NCBI RefSeq assembly: GCF_026965555.1
Contig: NZ_CP114040.1
Location: forward strand, 10,018,001-10,082,000
Origin: Nannocystis punicea
Lineage (GTDB): Bacteria; Myxococcota_A; Polyangia; Nannocystales; Nannocystaceae
Reading direction: 5' to 3'
DNA: 64,000 nucleotides
Shown here piece by piece: positions 37,297 through 46,407 of the stretch. The position numbers and the translations under genes are program-made. The notes under the pieces were generated by a model that saw only the letters and a program-made list of their open reading frames with translations, did no database searches and was not told where the DNA came from. Position 1 is the stretch's first letter. Each line of letters begins with the position of its first letter.

Positions 37297-38244
37297 TCAG
37301 GTCTCGCGACGCCCGAGCACCTCGCGCGCCGCGATCAGCCGCGCCACCGCGGCGTGCGTCGGCGCCGACAGCCCGTGTCGCTCGGCCAGCCGCGCCACCG
37401 CCCCATTCAAAAAGGCAATCTCCGTCGCCGCCCCGCGCCGCAGGTCCTGCAGCATCGCGTTGGTGTTCGCGCGCGTCTTCTCGGTCGACGCGAACACGCG
37501 CTCGAGATCGGCATCACTCAGCGCCACCCCTTCGGCGGCAGCCACCGCGCGCGCCTCGACCAGCAGCGTCTCGGCCAGCGCGCGCAGCTCCGGGACGTCG
37601 AGGATCGCCCCGTTGACCGCGTCGAGCAGCGCGCACGGTCCGCTGACCGCGAGGTTCCACAGCGACTTGCGCCACTCGCAGGCGGCGATCGACGCGGCCA
37701 CGCTCACCGGGTACCCCGCGCCCGCCAGCAGACCTTGCAGTTCGGACATGTGCGAACGAGCAGGTTCCTCGTCGGCCGCCAGCTCGAGCTGGAACACCCC
37801 CGCGACGCGCACCGTCGTCGGCCCCGCCAGCCCTGCGCCGAGCCAGCAGGCCACGCGCACCAAAGCTGCGTCTGCCGTTCGCCCTGCGGCGAGCGCCGCG
37901 ATCCCCAGCCCGTTCTGACACAGCCCGAGCACCTGCCCCCGCGTCATCCGCGGCGCCAGGGCCTCCAGCGTCTCGGCCAGCTGCGTCGCCTTGACCGCCA
38001 CCAGCACGAACGCCTCCGCCGGCACCGTCCACGCCGCCGCGAAGTCGAGCACCGGCACCCGCGCCCGCGCTCGCTCCGCCCCCGTCAGCTCGAACCCCTC
38101 GGCCGCCAGCGCGTCGACCCGCGCTCCGCGAGCGACCAGCGTCACCGCCGTGACCGCGGCCAGGCGCGCCGCGAGGTGCAGGCCGACCGCGCCGGCGCCG
38201 ACGATCCAGATCGGTCGAGGAGAGGCAGCGCTCGTGAGCGTCAC
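37297..38244 (-). CDS. Ketopantoate-reductase-family oxidoreductase
   Basis: A 315-residue NAD(P)-dependent enzyme of the 2-dehydropantoate 2-reductase family (ApbA/PanE). The N-terminal dinucleotide loop is WIVGAGAVGLHLAARL; the catalytic region contains VAVKATQLAETLEAL and LCQNGLGIAAL. The C-terminal ApbA domain has the conserved Lys in ACEWRKSLWNLAVSGPCALL and EKTRANTNAMLQDLRRGAAT with EIAFLNG. True PanE makes pantoate for coenzyme A; many paralogues act on other 2-oxoacids, so the substrate is open. The GTG start is supported by the dinucleotide loop position. Confidence 0.87.
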   Translation of the reverse strand: MTLTSAASPRPIWIVGAGAVGLHLAARLAAVTAVTLVARGARVDALAAEGFELTGAERARARVPVLDFAAAWTVPAEAFVLVAVKATQLAETLEALAPRMTRGQVLGLCQNGLGIAALAAGRTADAALVRVACWLGAGLAGPTTVRVAGVFQLELAADEEPARSHMSELQGLLAGAGYPVSVAASIAACEWRKSLWNLAVSGPCALLDAVNGAILDVPELRALAETLLVEARAVAAAEGVALSDADLERVFASTEKTRANTNAMLQDLRRGAATEIAFLNGAVARLAERHGLSAPTHAAVARLIAAREVLGRRET

Positions 38245-38350
38245 GCGTAGGCCTTAGCACATCACGCGACGTAACGTGAACCGGCGAAAAACCTTCGCGC
38301 GCCGCCGCGACCGCGACGCATCAACCTCATCGACGAACGAGGTGTCGCGC

Positions 38351-38473
38351 ATGTTGCTGGTCGCATTCTCCACCGTCTCGATCCTGTCCATCGTCGCCTT
38401 TTATAATGGCCTCCTGCTCGCCGTGCTCGCCGTCTACCTGTGGAACCACCGCGGCCGCCCGTGGGAGCGCTGA
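38351..38473 (+). CDS. Small single-pass membrane protein, 40 aa
   Basis: The frame reads MLLVAFSTVSILSIVAFYNG then LLLAVLAVYLWNHRGRPWER: one long hydrophobic helix with a positive C-terminal end, typical of small inner-membrane proteins. A GTG at 38276 would add 25 charged residues (MNRRKTFARRRDRDAS) and gives an inside-positive N-terminus, so either start is possible. Sequence at 38398-38406 (TTTTATAAT) is unusually AT-rich for this region. No family recognised. Confidence 0.45.
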   Translation: MLLVAFSTVSILSIVAFYNGLLLAVLAVYLWNHRGRPWER

Positions 38474-38559
38474 GCGGCGCAGCTCCGCGCGACCCGCCCC
38501 GGACCCGGCACGACTCCCCGCAGTCGCCGATCGCTCTCCCGATGCGACGCCCCCCGGGG

Positions 38560-38947
38560 CGACTCGCTCACCGTGGCGAGGCTCGTCGCTCGGGTCCCCC
38601 CGCGAGGCTCGTCGCACCGCAGCAGGTCCTCGGCCCGCGTCGCTCACAGCCTTGTCGCCCCACGCGGGCGAACGCTCATCCGCTTACCCCGCCCGAGGCT
38701 CGTCGCTCCGCAGCAGGTCCTCGGGCAGCGTCGCTCACAGCCGTGGCGCCCCGCGACGGCGAACGCTCATCCGCTTACCCGCCCGAGGATCCTCGCTCCA
38801 CAGCAGGTCCTCGGACCGCATCGCTCACGGCCGTGACGCCCCGCGACGGCGAACGCTCATCCGATTTCCCCGCCCGAGGATCCTCGCTCCGCAGCAGGTC
38901 TTCGGGCGTCGCTCACAGCCGTGACGCCCCACGTGGGCGATCGCTCA
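38560..38947. repeat. ~90-bp tandem repeat array behind the GIDE-domain gene
   Basis: Five degenerate units with CGCTCAC cores at about 38565, 38641, 38732, 38822 and 38910 (spacings 76, 91, 90, 88). Each holds GAGGATCCTCGCTCCGCAGC then AGGTCCTCGGGC or close variants. The last unit merges with the 3' end of the leftward gene at 38945, whose own sequence is GAGGATCGTCGCTCAGCAGC, so units look like copies of that gene's final codons. The array fills most of the 470-bp gap; no gene is supported in it. Confidence 0.8.
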
Positions 38948-39574
38948 GCCGTGAACCGCGCGAGGATCGTCGCTCAGCAGCAGCGGCCCGTCGTCGGGCG
39001 CGTCGAGCACCAGCACGCGCTTGCCGTCGCGGATCTCCGCGCGCACCAGCCCGAGGACGGTCACCTCTTCACCCGGCTCGATCGTCCCCTCGTCGTAGCG
39101 GATGCCCATGTTGAGCCCGATCAGGTTGGTGCTCTTCAGCCCGTGGCGGCGCAAAAACGCCTCCTCGACCTCGCTCGCGTCGTCGAACGTGCCCGAGCGC
39201 GTGTGATGGTCGCGGACCACCGCCACCCGCGGCACGCTCATCACGACCTGCACACGGCCGGTCCCGTCGTCGATCGCGAATTCGACGTAGCGCTCCTCGC
39301 GGGCCACCTCGCGCCAGTGGTTGCGGCCCGTCTCCTGGTCGACCGTCGCCACGTAGTACACGCTCGCGCGATTGGACAGCGGCGCCCCGAGCACCCGCTC
39401 TCCCGCCACCACGCGCCCGCGCACCCGCGCGACCTCCCCCTCGCGCAGCCCGCGGACCGGCGTCACCGGCCGCTTCTTCAGCGCCCGACGCGTGCGGGCG
39501 TCGGTCGACAGCACGTAGGACAGCCCCACTCCGGCGATGACCGCGGCGGCGACGGCGAAGATCGGTACAGGCAT
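38945..39574 (-). CDS. GIDE-domain membrane protein
   Basis: A 209-residue protein with one N-terminal membrane helix (FAVAAAVIAGVGLSYVL) and a soluble domain resembling the GIDE region of MUL1/MAPL-type proteins: GEVARVRGRVVAGERVLGAP, YYVATVDQETG, WREVAREERYVEFAIDDGTG and PGEEVTVLGLV. In bacteria such domains occur without the RING finger and their role is unknown; membrane stress or lipid-linked functions have been suggested for eukaryotic relatives. The 3' end lies inside the repeat array. It starts divergently from nothing obvious; the next 460 bp to the kinase gene stop are without genes. Confidence 0.75.
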   Translation of the reverse strand: MPVPIFAVAAAVIAGVGLSYVLSTDARTRRALKKRPVTPVRGLREGEVARVRGRVVAGERVLGAPLSNRASVYYVATVDQETGRNHWREVAREERYVEFAIDDGTGRVQVVMSVPRVAVVRDHHTRSGTFDDASEVEEAFLRRHGLKSTNLIGLNMGIRYDEGTIEPGEEVTVLGLVRAEIRDGKRVLVLDAPDDGPLLLSDDPRAVHG

Positions 39575-40033
39575 CGTCGGCAGATCCTACCACGACCCCC
39601 GACGGCTGCCGACGCGGCCGCAACAGGCCGCCGCGGGCCCGGGGCGTGCAGCGTGCGAGCGCGCGGACGAACCGCGCCGGGCGCGGGCGCGACCTCGGTC
39701 TCACGACCGCTTGGCAACATGTCCTGAACGACAGGCCCGAATCCTCCATGTCGTTCGCCACTCGCTCGCATCCGGCCCGCGCTGAACCACGAGGTCCGCG
39801 GCCGGCAGTCCCGCGACTACCGCCGCCATGAGGCCAGGACGGTCGCAGTGCGCGCCGCCCTCGTGACAGCAGCTCGTCACGTCGAAGCCCGCAAGCCACG
39901 CTCGTGGGCCCCGCACCGCCTGGCCGTCGGCCATGCGAGTGAGCCCACGCGCCGGGACCGCAATGTCCGCGAGGAAGAGGCCCCTCCAGCGACCCTTCCG
40001 CCTCGTCCGCAGATTACCCTTTATACATGTCTT
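39575..40033. other. Intergenic region without supported genes
   Basis: It holds a one-mismatch copy of the dispersed inverted repeat, TGTCCTGAACGACA (39720-39733), and near the kinase stop the AT-richer piece TTTATACATGTCTTTCAGGG followed by CATGTCCTTTGGACCATG, in which the kinase gene ends. Long frames here are shadows of composition. Confidence 0.5.
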
Positions 40034-43000
40034 TCAGGGCATGTCCTTTGGACCATGAACATCGCGCAACCAGGCCTGGAGCGGCGCCCCCGCGGGCGGC
40101 AAACGGTCGGTGAAGCGCAGCACCTCGCCGGTGCCGGCCAGCAGCACCAGGCCGTCGACGGTCGTCGCCAGCTGCGGCCGCGCCCGCCCGCCCGCAGCCG
40201 GCCGCAGCGGCGCCTTCGTCCCCGCGACCAGATCGACGATCACCAGCCGGCTGTCGGCCTCCGCCACCACCAGCGTCCGCTCGTCGAGGAACGCCAGGTC
40301 CTGTCCGCGCACGCCCGTCACCCGCGTGGGCGCCTCGGGCTGCGCCAGCGACCACGCCTGCAGCAGCTCGCCGTCGCTCACCGCCAGCGTCCGGCCGGAA
40401 GGGCTGAAGCGCAGCGACACGAACATGCCGGCCTCCGCGTCCGTCGCCGCGCCGGCGAGTCGCAGGCGGACGTCGCTCTCGAGGTCGACGACCTCGAGCT
40501 CCGGCTGGCCGCGGTGGTACACCGCGAGGGTCGCCCCCGTGGGCGCGAACGCCAGGCTCGAGCGGACCGACCTCTGCTCGTCCGTGGCCGGCTCGACCGC
40601 CACCCACGCCTCCCCGTCGCGCCCGATCATCGTCACCGCCCCGTCGCCGGACAGCACCGCCAGCAGCTCCCCACCGGGCGTGTACCGCAGGCCATGGGCG
40701 GCAGCGTTCACCGACAAGGCCCGCGAGTCCCACGGCGAGGTCCACTCGCGGACCTCGCCGTCGGCGAAGCCGATCGCGAACCGCCCCGGCGCGAAGGCCA
40801 GACCCATCCACGCGAGCTGCGGCACCTCGAAGATGTCCCCACGACCATGTCCGAAGAGACACCCGACGCCGGAGCCGGCGGACAGCAGCACCCGGCCGTC
40901 GTCCGCGATCGCCATCAGGCGGTGGTCGCTCTGCCACGGCCCGCACGCCCTGGGCAGCGCCTCCGTGGCGCCCGAGCTCAGGTCGAGCCGGACCAGGCCC
41001 TCCTCGGGCCGGACCGCCACCGCCCAGCCGCCGCCCGTCGCCAGCAACGCCGCCCGCGGCGACTCCCGCGGCGCCGGCCAGCGCGACTGCCAGGCCGCCT
41101 CGGCCGTGGTCACGCGGCGGTAACCGCCGGAGCCGGGGAGCAGCAGCTCGCCGTCACCCAGCATCGACGCGTCGAGGGTCGACGGCCCGGACGCGACCGG
41201 CGTCCCGCTGGCCACGTCGATCACCTCGTAGGCGACGCCGAAGTCCCACTCGACCAGCCCGCCGTCGCGGCTGACGTGCGGCGCCACCACGAAGTCGTCG
41301 ACCCTGTCCCTTCGGACATCTCGCGTCCACAGCCGGCGGCCCGCCGGGTCCTCGGCCCACGCGGTCGTCGAGCCGTCGCGGTGAGCGATGAACACCAGCG
41401 CGTCGCGCCCGGGCACCGACCAGTCCGCCTCGACGAGGCGCGGCGGCGCGTCGGCCCGCCACACCAGCTGACGGCCGACCTCCGCCGCGGCCGGCTTCGC
41501 GGCCACGCACGCGGCCACCAGAGCGTCCCCGGCGGCCGTCCAGTGGTGGCCGAACAGCCTGGGCTGGCACGGATACCGGGAGACGTCGACCGCGCCGGTC
41601 TCGCGGTCCCACACCACCAGAGTGTCGCCGCGCATCGCCGCGAGGCGGCGGCCGTCGCGGGTCCCGTGGAGCGCCAGCCCGGCCACCGCACTCGGCGCGC
41701 CCGCGTCGGGCAGCTGGCGGCGCGCGCCCGTCCGCACCTCGAACTCGAGCGCGGGCGTGGACAGCATCGGCCAGGCCCACAGCAGCTCGCCGTCCGGGCT
41801 CAACGCCCAGCGATAGAGCCTCGCCGGCTTGTCCGTCGTCGCCATGAAGCGCGCCTCGCCGTCCGGTCGATGCACCTCGATCGTGGGCCGCGTGTCCTCC
41901 TCGACGCGGATGTGCGCCCACGTCCTGCGGTCCGGCGTCACCGCCAGCTCCGCGCGCCCGCCCAGCCGCTCGCCGTCGACCGCCCCCGGCCGCCAGCGCC
42001 ACACCTCGTCGAAGCTCCTCGCGATCCATGTCCCATCGGCCAGATGGATGCCGTCGAGCAGCGGTCGGTTCGGCCCCGCGAGCGCCGCGCTCGCGATCCC
42101 GGGTCGCCACGCCGCCAGCGCCAGCGCCCGCACCGCGCCGTCGCGCGCCGGATCGGGCTGCAGCTGCGCCAGCAGCGGATAGACCCGCGACGGCTCGGCC
42201 TCGACCGCCAGCCGCGCCTGCGCCAGCAGCAGCGCGTCGGCGCGGCTATCGGCGGTCGCCCGCGCCGCCTCGGCCTCGGTCGCCCGCGCCTCTGCGACCT
42301 CCTGCGCCGTCTCGGCCGCCGCGCGCTGGTCCTCGGCGACGTCGCGGGCCTCGCGGATCCGTCCGACCGCCAGCGCGCCGATCGCCACCAACGCCACGAG
42401 CGCCGCCGCTGCCACAGTCGCCGCCGCCCGGTGTCGCCGCAGCCACAGCCGGCCGACCTCTGCCAGCGAGTACGCGTGCGCGCCGACCAGCCGGCCGGCC
42501 TGGTAGCGCCGCAGATCGTCGGCGAACGCCTCCGCGTCGGCGTAGCGATCGCCTGGCTGTTTGGACATGGCCTTTTCGACCACCGCGACCAGGGCCGGCG
42601 GCGCCTCGGGCACCAGCTGCGCCAGCGGGCGCGGCCGGCCCACCAGCACGTCGTGGATCAGCTCGGCCGCGCGGCGGTCGTGAAACGGCGGCACCCCGGC
42701 GAGCACGTGGTAGAGCACCGCCCCGAGCGCGTAGATGTCGGTGCGCCCGTCCAGCGGCTCGCCGCGGGCCTGCTCGGGCGGCATGTAGCGGATCGTCCCG
42801 AGCAGCGAGCCGGCGGCGGTGAGGTCGGAGATCGCCGGATCTTGGCGGTCATCGGCGGCCGCGGGAAGATCTGTCTCTTGCGACATGTACTTGGCGAGGC
42901 CCCAGTCGATCACCACCGCCTCGCCGAACTCGCCGACCAGCAGGTTGGCCGGCTTGAGGTCGCGGTGGATCACGCCCTCGCGGTGCGCGTAGGCGATCGC

Positions 43001-43522
43001 CTCCGCCGCCGCGATCACGTGCGGCACCAGGCCGAGCCGCGCGCTCACGTCGGCGCTGCCGGCGATCCGCTGCTCGAGCGAGGCGCCCTCGACCAGCTTC
43101 ATGCACAGGAACGGCCGCCCGTCGTCGCCGCGCCCGAGGTCGTACAGCGGCACGATGCCGGGGTGCTGCAGGCGGGCGGTGATCGCCGCCTCGCGGACGA
43201 ACCGCTGCACCGACCGCTCGTCGAAGCGCAGCAGCTCCTTGATCGCCACGGTGCGCCCGAGCTTGAGGTCCTCGGCGCGGCGGACCGCTCCGAGCCCGCC
43301 GCGGGCGAACACCGCCCCGAAGCGGTAGCGCTCGCCGGCCGACGCCTCCGCGCGGCCCGTCTCCCAGTCGCCCTGCGGTCCGAGCCACGTCACGCGCCCC
43401 GACGCCTCGCCCGCCGCCGTCGACTCGCGGCCGAACCGCGACAGCCCCGCGAGCAGGCGGGCCTGGGCGCGCGCGAGGGCGGCGGGGTCGGGCGAGGGCG
43501 GGGGCGGGAGCTCGGGGCGCAT
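40034..43522 (-). CDS. Ser/Thr protein kinase with WD40-like C-terminal domain
   Basis: A 1162-residue kinase. The catalytic domain (about 65-345) has the Gly loop ARGGLGAVRRAEDLKLG, VAIKELL, HRDLKPANLLVG, an unusual DWGLAKYM in place of DFG, and GTIRYMPPEQARGE. A transmembrane helix (AAATVAAAALVALVAIGALA, about residue 390) and a coiled coil (ARDVAEDQRAAAETAQEVAE) follow. The last ~650 residues form repeated beta-propeller blades (RWALSPDGELLWAW, SLRFSPSGRTLAVSDGELLQ), probably a ligand or protein sensor outside the membrane. ATG 43522 is chosen because upstream frame is not protein-like. It lies 71 bp after an ECF sigma gene, which suggests joint signalling. Confidence 0.9.
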   Translation of the reverse strand: MRPELPPPPSPDPAALARAQARLLAGLSRFGRESTAAGEASGRVTWLGPQGDWETGRAEASAGERYRFGAVFARGGLGAVRRAEDLKLGRTVAIKELLRFDERSVQRFVREAAITARLQHPGIVPLYDLGRGDDGRPFLCMKLVEGASLEQRIAGSADVSARLGLVPHVIAAAEAIAYAHREGVIHRDLKPANLLVGEFGEAVVIDWGLAKYMSQETDLPAAADDRQDPAISDLTAAGSLLGTIRYMPPEQARGEPLDGRTDIYALGAVLYHVLAGVPPFHDRRAAELIHDVLVGRPRPLAQLVPEAPPALVAVVEKAMSKQPGDRYADAEAFADDLRRYQAGRLVGAHAYSLAEVGRLWLRRHRAAATVAAAALVALVAIGALAVGRIREARDVAEDQRAAAETAQEVAEARATEAEAARATADSRADALLLAQARLAVEAEPSRVYPLLAQLQPDPARDGAVRALALAAWRPGIASAALAGPNRPLLDGIHLADGTWIARSFDEVWRWRPGAVDGERLGGRAELAVTPDRRTWAHIRVEEDTRPTIEVHRPDGEARFMATTDKPARLYRWALSPDGELLWAWPMLSTPALEFEVRTGARRQLPDAGAPSAVAGLALHGTRDGRRLAAMRGDTLVVWDRETGAVDVSRYPCQPRLFGHHWTAAGDALVAACVAAKPAAAEVGRQLVWRADAPPRLVEADWSVPGRDALVFIAHRDGSTTAWAEDPAGRRLWTRDVRRDRVDDFVVAPHVSRDGGLVEWDFGVAYEVIDVASGTPVASGPSTLDASMLGDGELLLPGSGGYRRVTTAEAAWQSRWPAPRESPRAALLATGGGWAVAVRPEEGLVRLDLSSGATEALPRACGPWQSDHRLMAIADDGRVLLSAGSGVGCLFGHGRGDIFEVPQLAWMGLAFAPGRFAIGFADGEVREWTSPWDSRALSVNAAAHGLRYTPGGELLAVLSGDGAVTMIGRDGEAWVAVEPATDEQRSVRSSLAFAPTGATLAVYHRGQPELEVVDLESDVRLRLAGAATDAEAGMFVSLRFSPSGRTLAVSDGELLQAWSLAQPEAPTRVTGVRGQDLAFLDERTLVVAEADSRLVIVDLVAGTKAPLRPAAGGRARPQLATTVDGLVLLAGTGEVLRFTDRLPPAGAPLQAWLRDVHGPKDMP
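41305..41318. repeat. TGTCC-N4-GGACA inverted repeat (perfect copy)
   Basis: TGTCCCTTCGGACA within the WD40-like part of the kinase gene, encoding part of TRDVRRDRV; the TTCG-type loop would make a stable hairpin in RNA. Confidence 0.8.
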
Positions 43523-43593
43523 CACCGGTCGAGTGCTGGTTGCGGCGACTTTGATCGGCGAAAAAGACGCTGGCGCGTCCGCGCGACGCCCGC

Positions 43594-44286
43594 TCAACGC
43601 GGGCCGCGGAGGTGGTCGTCGATCTTCTCGAAGATGCTGCGCATCGCGCTGTCGAGGTCGCGTTCGCGGCTGTCCCTCAGGTCAGGTTGGGCCAGCAGCC
43701 GGTCGGTCGCCTCGCGCAGGCGCTGACGGGCGCGGGCGATCCGTCCCGCCATCGTCCCGGCCGGGACCGCGAACAGCTCGGCCAGCTCGCGGGCCGTCAG
43801 CTGCTCGTACTCTTTCAGCTCGAGCAAGATCTGGTCGTCGAGGTTGAGCCCGCGCAGCGCCTGCGACACCACGTGCTCGATCTGCCGGTCTGCCAGCAGC
43901 GACGACAGCGACGCCTCGGTGGCCGGGTCGATCACGCTGTCCTCCCCCGGATCGAACGTCGGCCCGCGGCGCGAGCGGTGGCGGATGTACTCGAGCAGCT
44001 TGTTGCGGGCGATGCCGAACAGGAACCCCTTGAACGACGACGAGCCGCCGCGGAACGCGTCGCGTCGTCGGCACAGCGTCTCGAAGGTCGCCTGGGCCAG
44101 GTCCTCGCAGGCGTCGCCGCTCACCTTGGCGAAGAAGAACCGGTACACGCTGGGGTAGTGGCGGGCCACCAGCGTCCGGCCGGCCGCGGTCGCGCCGGCT
44201 TGCCAGGCGCGCAGGAGCGAGAGGTCGTCGTCGCCGGCTTCGGGTCCCACGACTGCAGCTCTACTCGATCGCCGGCGCGGCGTCAC
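43594..44286 (-). CDS. ECF-type RNA polymerase sigma factor
   Basis: A sigma-70-family regulator of up to 230 residues. Region 2 is visible in YRFFFAKVSGDACEDLAQAT with FLFGIARNKLLEYIRHRSRR; region 4 is in LNLDDQILLELKEYEQLTAR then ELAELFAVPAGTMAGRIARA. These bind the -10 and -35 promoter parts. The ATG at 44286 overlaps the flippase gene by 26 bp; a GTG at 44250 (VGPEAGDDDLSLL) is an alternative without overlap. It sits between the polysaccharide operon and a membrane kinase. No anti-sigma gene is adjacent, so the kinase may play that part (inference). Confidence 0.9.
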   Translation of the reverse strand: MTPRRRSSRAAVVGPEAGDDDLSLLRAWQAGATAAGRTLVARHYPSVYRFFFAKVSGDACEDLAQATFETLCRRRDAFRGGSSSFKGFLFGIARNKLLEYIRHRSRRGPTFDPGEDSVIDPATEASLSSLLADRQIEHVVSQALRGLNLDDQILLELKEYEQLTARELAELFAVPAGTMAGRIARARQRLREATDRLLAQPDLRDSRERDLDSAMRSIFEKIDDHLRGPR

Positions 44287-45751
44287 GGGGCGGCGGCTTC
44301 AGGGCCGCCGACACCGAGCGCGGGGTGATCCCCTCGGCCAGCACCAGCGCCGCCAGGAACGTCCCCATCGACGTCGCCGCCGTCACCAGCGCGCGCACCA
44401 GCGGCAGCGGCACCGCCCCGGCCAGCAGCATGCGGACGCCCGCGCCCGCGGCGATCGCCAGACCTGTCCACAAGGCCAGGCGGAGCAGCGACCCGACGTA
44501 GCGGCCGACGTCGAGCTGCAGGTGGCGCAGGGCGAAGCGGAGCAGCACCCAGAACGCGACCGGGTAGCCGAGCACCCACGCCCACGCCACCGACGCGTAG
44601 CCGAGCCAGTCGCCGAGCACGATCGCCGCCACCGCGAACCACAGCGGCATCGTCACCGCCGCCACCGCCATGTAGGTCAGGGTCAGGCTCGGCCGGCCGA
44701 CCCCGTCGAGGAGCGGAGGGACCACCGCGCTGAGCGCCCGCAACAGCGCCGCGATCGCCAGCACCCGCACCGCCGCCGCCGCGCCGACCCACTGCTCGTC
44801 GAGCAGCAGCAGCAGGTCGGGCGCCGCCGGCACCACGATCACCAGGAAGCCGGCGACGACGAGGAAGCTGAGCCGCGACAATTTTAAAAACTGTTCCGCG
44901 AGCGCGGCCGGCCGGTCGCGCGCGCGCGAGAACGCCGGGAACGCCACCGACACGACCACCGTGGAGATGATGCGGGCCGGGTCGAGCGCGAGGTCGGCGG
45001 CGGCCTTGTAGAGGCCGAGGGCGGCGCGGCCGAAGAAGGAGCCGACGATGTAGAAGTCGAGGCCGGTGTAGACGAAGAAGAGGATCCGGCTGAGCGAGGT
45101 CTTGAGGCCGAACAGCACCGCCTCGCGGGTGGCCGCCCAGTCGAACAGGAAGCGCGGCAGCCACGCCTGGAAGTACTGCACCCCCGCGGTGGTCACCACG
45201 GTGCGGCCGATCGCCCCGGCGATGAAGCACCAGATCCCCACCAGCGGCGCCGCGACCAGCAGCGCCACGTTCTCGGCCACGCTGGCGAGGAAGCGGATCA
45301 GCGAGAACTCGCGGAAGCGCAGCTCGCGGATCATCAGCGCCCCCGGCACCATGTACAGGTTCTGCAGCAGCAGCTTGACGCAGTGCGCCTGCAGCATCCA
45401 GCCGACGATCGGCGCCTCGTAGTGGCTGGCGAGCAGCGGCGCGACGGCGAAGAAGATCGCCGCGACGATCGTGAGCGACAGGAGCAGGTTGAGCCAGAAC
45501 ACCGTCGACAGGCGCGCCGGCGTGTGGTCGCCCTGCTGGACCAGCGCCCCCGGCAGCCCCAGCTCGGTCGCCAGGTCGAGGATCGGGATCGCCGCCAGCG
45601 CCAGCGTCGCCACCCCGTACTCCTCCGGGCTGATCCAGATCGCCAGCAGCACCGCCTTGGTCGCCACGTCGAGCACGCCCATCAGCGCCGTGGCCGTGCC
45701 GACCCACGCCAGGCTCTGGTTGACGCGGACCTGCTCCTCGCGCTCCGACAT
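44261..45751 (-). CDS. Polysaccharide flippase (MOP superfamily, Wzx-like)
   Basis: A 496-residue protein with about 12-14 hydrophobic helices and no soluble domain, matching lipopolysaccharide/polysaccharide exporters that flip lipid-linked glycan units across the inner membrane. Family-like stretches are SLAWVGTATALMGVLDVATK at the N-terminus, EYGVATLALAAIPILDLATE and LGLPGALVQQ in helix 2, and FGRAALGLYKAAADLALDPA mid-protein. It starts 2 bp after the methyltransferase stop (minus-strand order), so it belongs to the sugar operon, and its 3' end overlaps the ECF sigma gene. Residues before MSEREEQV in longer frames are not protein-like. Confidence 0.88.
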   Translation of the reverse strand: MSEREEQVRVNQSLAWVGTATALMGVLDVATKAVLLAIWISPEEYGVATLALAAIPILDLATELGLPGALVQQGDHTPARLSTVFWLNLLLSLTIVAAIFFAVAPLLASHYEAPIVGWMLQAHCVKLLLQNLYMVPGALMIRELRFREFSLIRFLASVAENVALLVAAPLVGIWCFIAGAIGRTVVTTAGVQYFQAWLPRFLFDWAATREAVLFGLKTSLSRILFFVYTGLDFYIVGSFFGRAALGLYKAAADLALDPARIISTVVVSVAFPAFSRARDRPAALAEQFLKLSRLSFLVVAGFLVIVVPAAPDLLLLLDEQWVGAAAAVRVLAIAALLRALSAVVPPLLDGVGRPSLTLTYMAVAAVTMPLWFAVAAIVLGDWLGYASVAWAWVLGYPVAFWVLLRFALRHLQLDVGRYVGSLLRLALWTGLAIAAGAGVRMLLAGAVPLPLVRALVTAATSMGTFLAALVLAEGITPRSVSAALKPPPRDAAPAIE

Positions 45752-45753
45752 CC

Positions 45754-46407
45754 TCACTCCCGCCGCAGCACCGCGCAGCTGACCCGGTAGGGGCGAAACA
45801 GCCACCGCAGGCGCGAGCCCGCGGTCCCGCTCGGGCTGTCCCGAAGGCCAGCCAGCTTGCGGACGTCGCGGACCAGCAGCCACGGCCGGCGCAGCAGCTC
45901 GGGCCCGTAGCTCGGCCCGTCGACGACCTCGGCGCGGACCAGGCGCAGCTCCGGGAACAGCTCGCGGGACATGTCCTTGGGGTCAGGTCGATAGTACGTG
46001 TCGATCGGGTCGGGGTGGTACGGGTAGCTGAACGGCACCGTGACCACCAGCAGCCCGCCGGCGGGCACGAGCGCCGACAGGCCGGCGGCCAGGGCTGCGC
46101 GGTCGGTCACGTGCTCGAGCATGTTGCAGCACAGGATCGCCCGCGCCCCGACCGCGCGCAGGCGGGCCCTGCCCGCCTCGCTCAGCGCGTCCGCGGCGAT
46201 GTCGACCCCCGGCAGCGCCTTCAGGTCGCTGTGCACGATCGCCGCCCCGCGCCCCCGCAGCGGCGCGAACACCTCGCGGTCGATCCACGGCTGCACGACC
46301 GTGCGGAACTGCAGGTCGCTGCTGCCGAGGTTGAGCAGCGGCGTCAGCTCGGCGTCGCCGAGCTCCTGCAGCCGCGCCCGCAACCACCGCGCCTCGACCT
46401 CAAGCAC
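45754..46407 (-). CDS. Class I SAM-dependent methyltransferase in polysaccharide operon
   Basis: A 217-residue methyltransferase. The SAM-site region is degenerate compared with the textbook GxGxG: LLNLGSSDLQFRT near residue 25, then HSDLKALPGVDIAADAL, ARAILCCNMLEHVTDRAALA and GGLLVVTVPFSYPYHPDPID. This arrangement is common in methyltransferases encoded with surface-sugar genes. The GTG start codon (46407) lies in the first unit of the tandem array behind it, so array turnover could change the start. The stop is 2 bp before the flippase start. Confidence 0.82.
   Translation of the reverse strand: MLEVEARWLRARLQELGDAELTPLLNLGSSDLQFRTVVQPWIDREVFAPLRGRGAAIVHSDLKALPGVDIAADALSEAGRARLRAVGARAILCCNMLEHVTDRAALAAGLSALVPAGGLLVVTVPFSYPYHPDPIDTYYRPDPKDMSRELFPELRLVRAEVVDGPSYGPELLRRPWLLVRDVRKLAGLRDSPSGTAGSRLRWLFRPYRVSCAVLRRE

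Noticed and set aside
38474..38944. Several short frames in the gap before the GIDE gene
   Set aside because: All fall in the tandem array and change frame between units.
39848..43726. 1292-codon + strand frame opposite the WD40-type kinase
   Set aside because: Arg/Pro/Gln-rich shadow of the kinase gene, whose motifs are unmistakable on the other strand.
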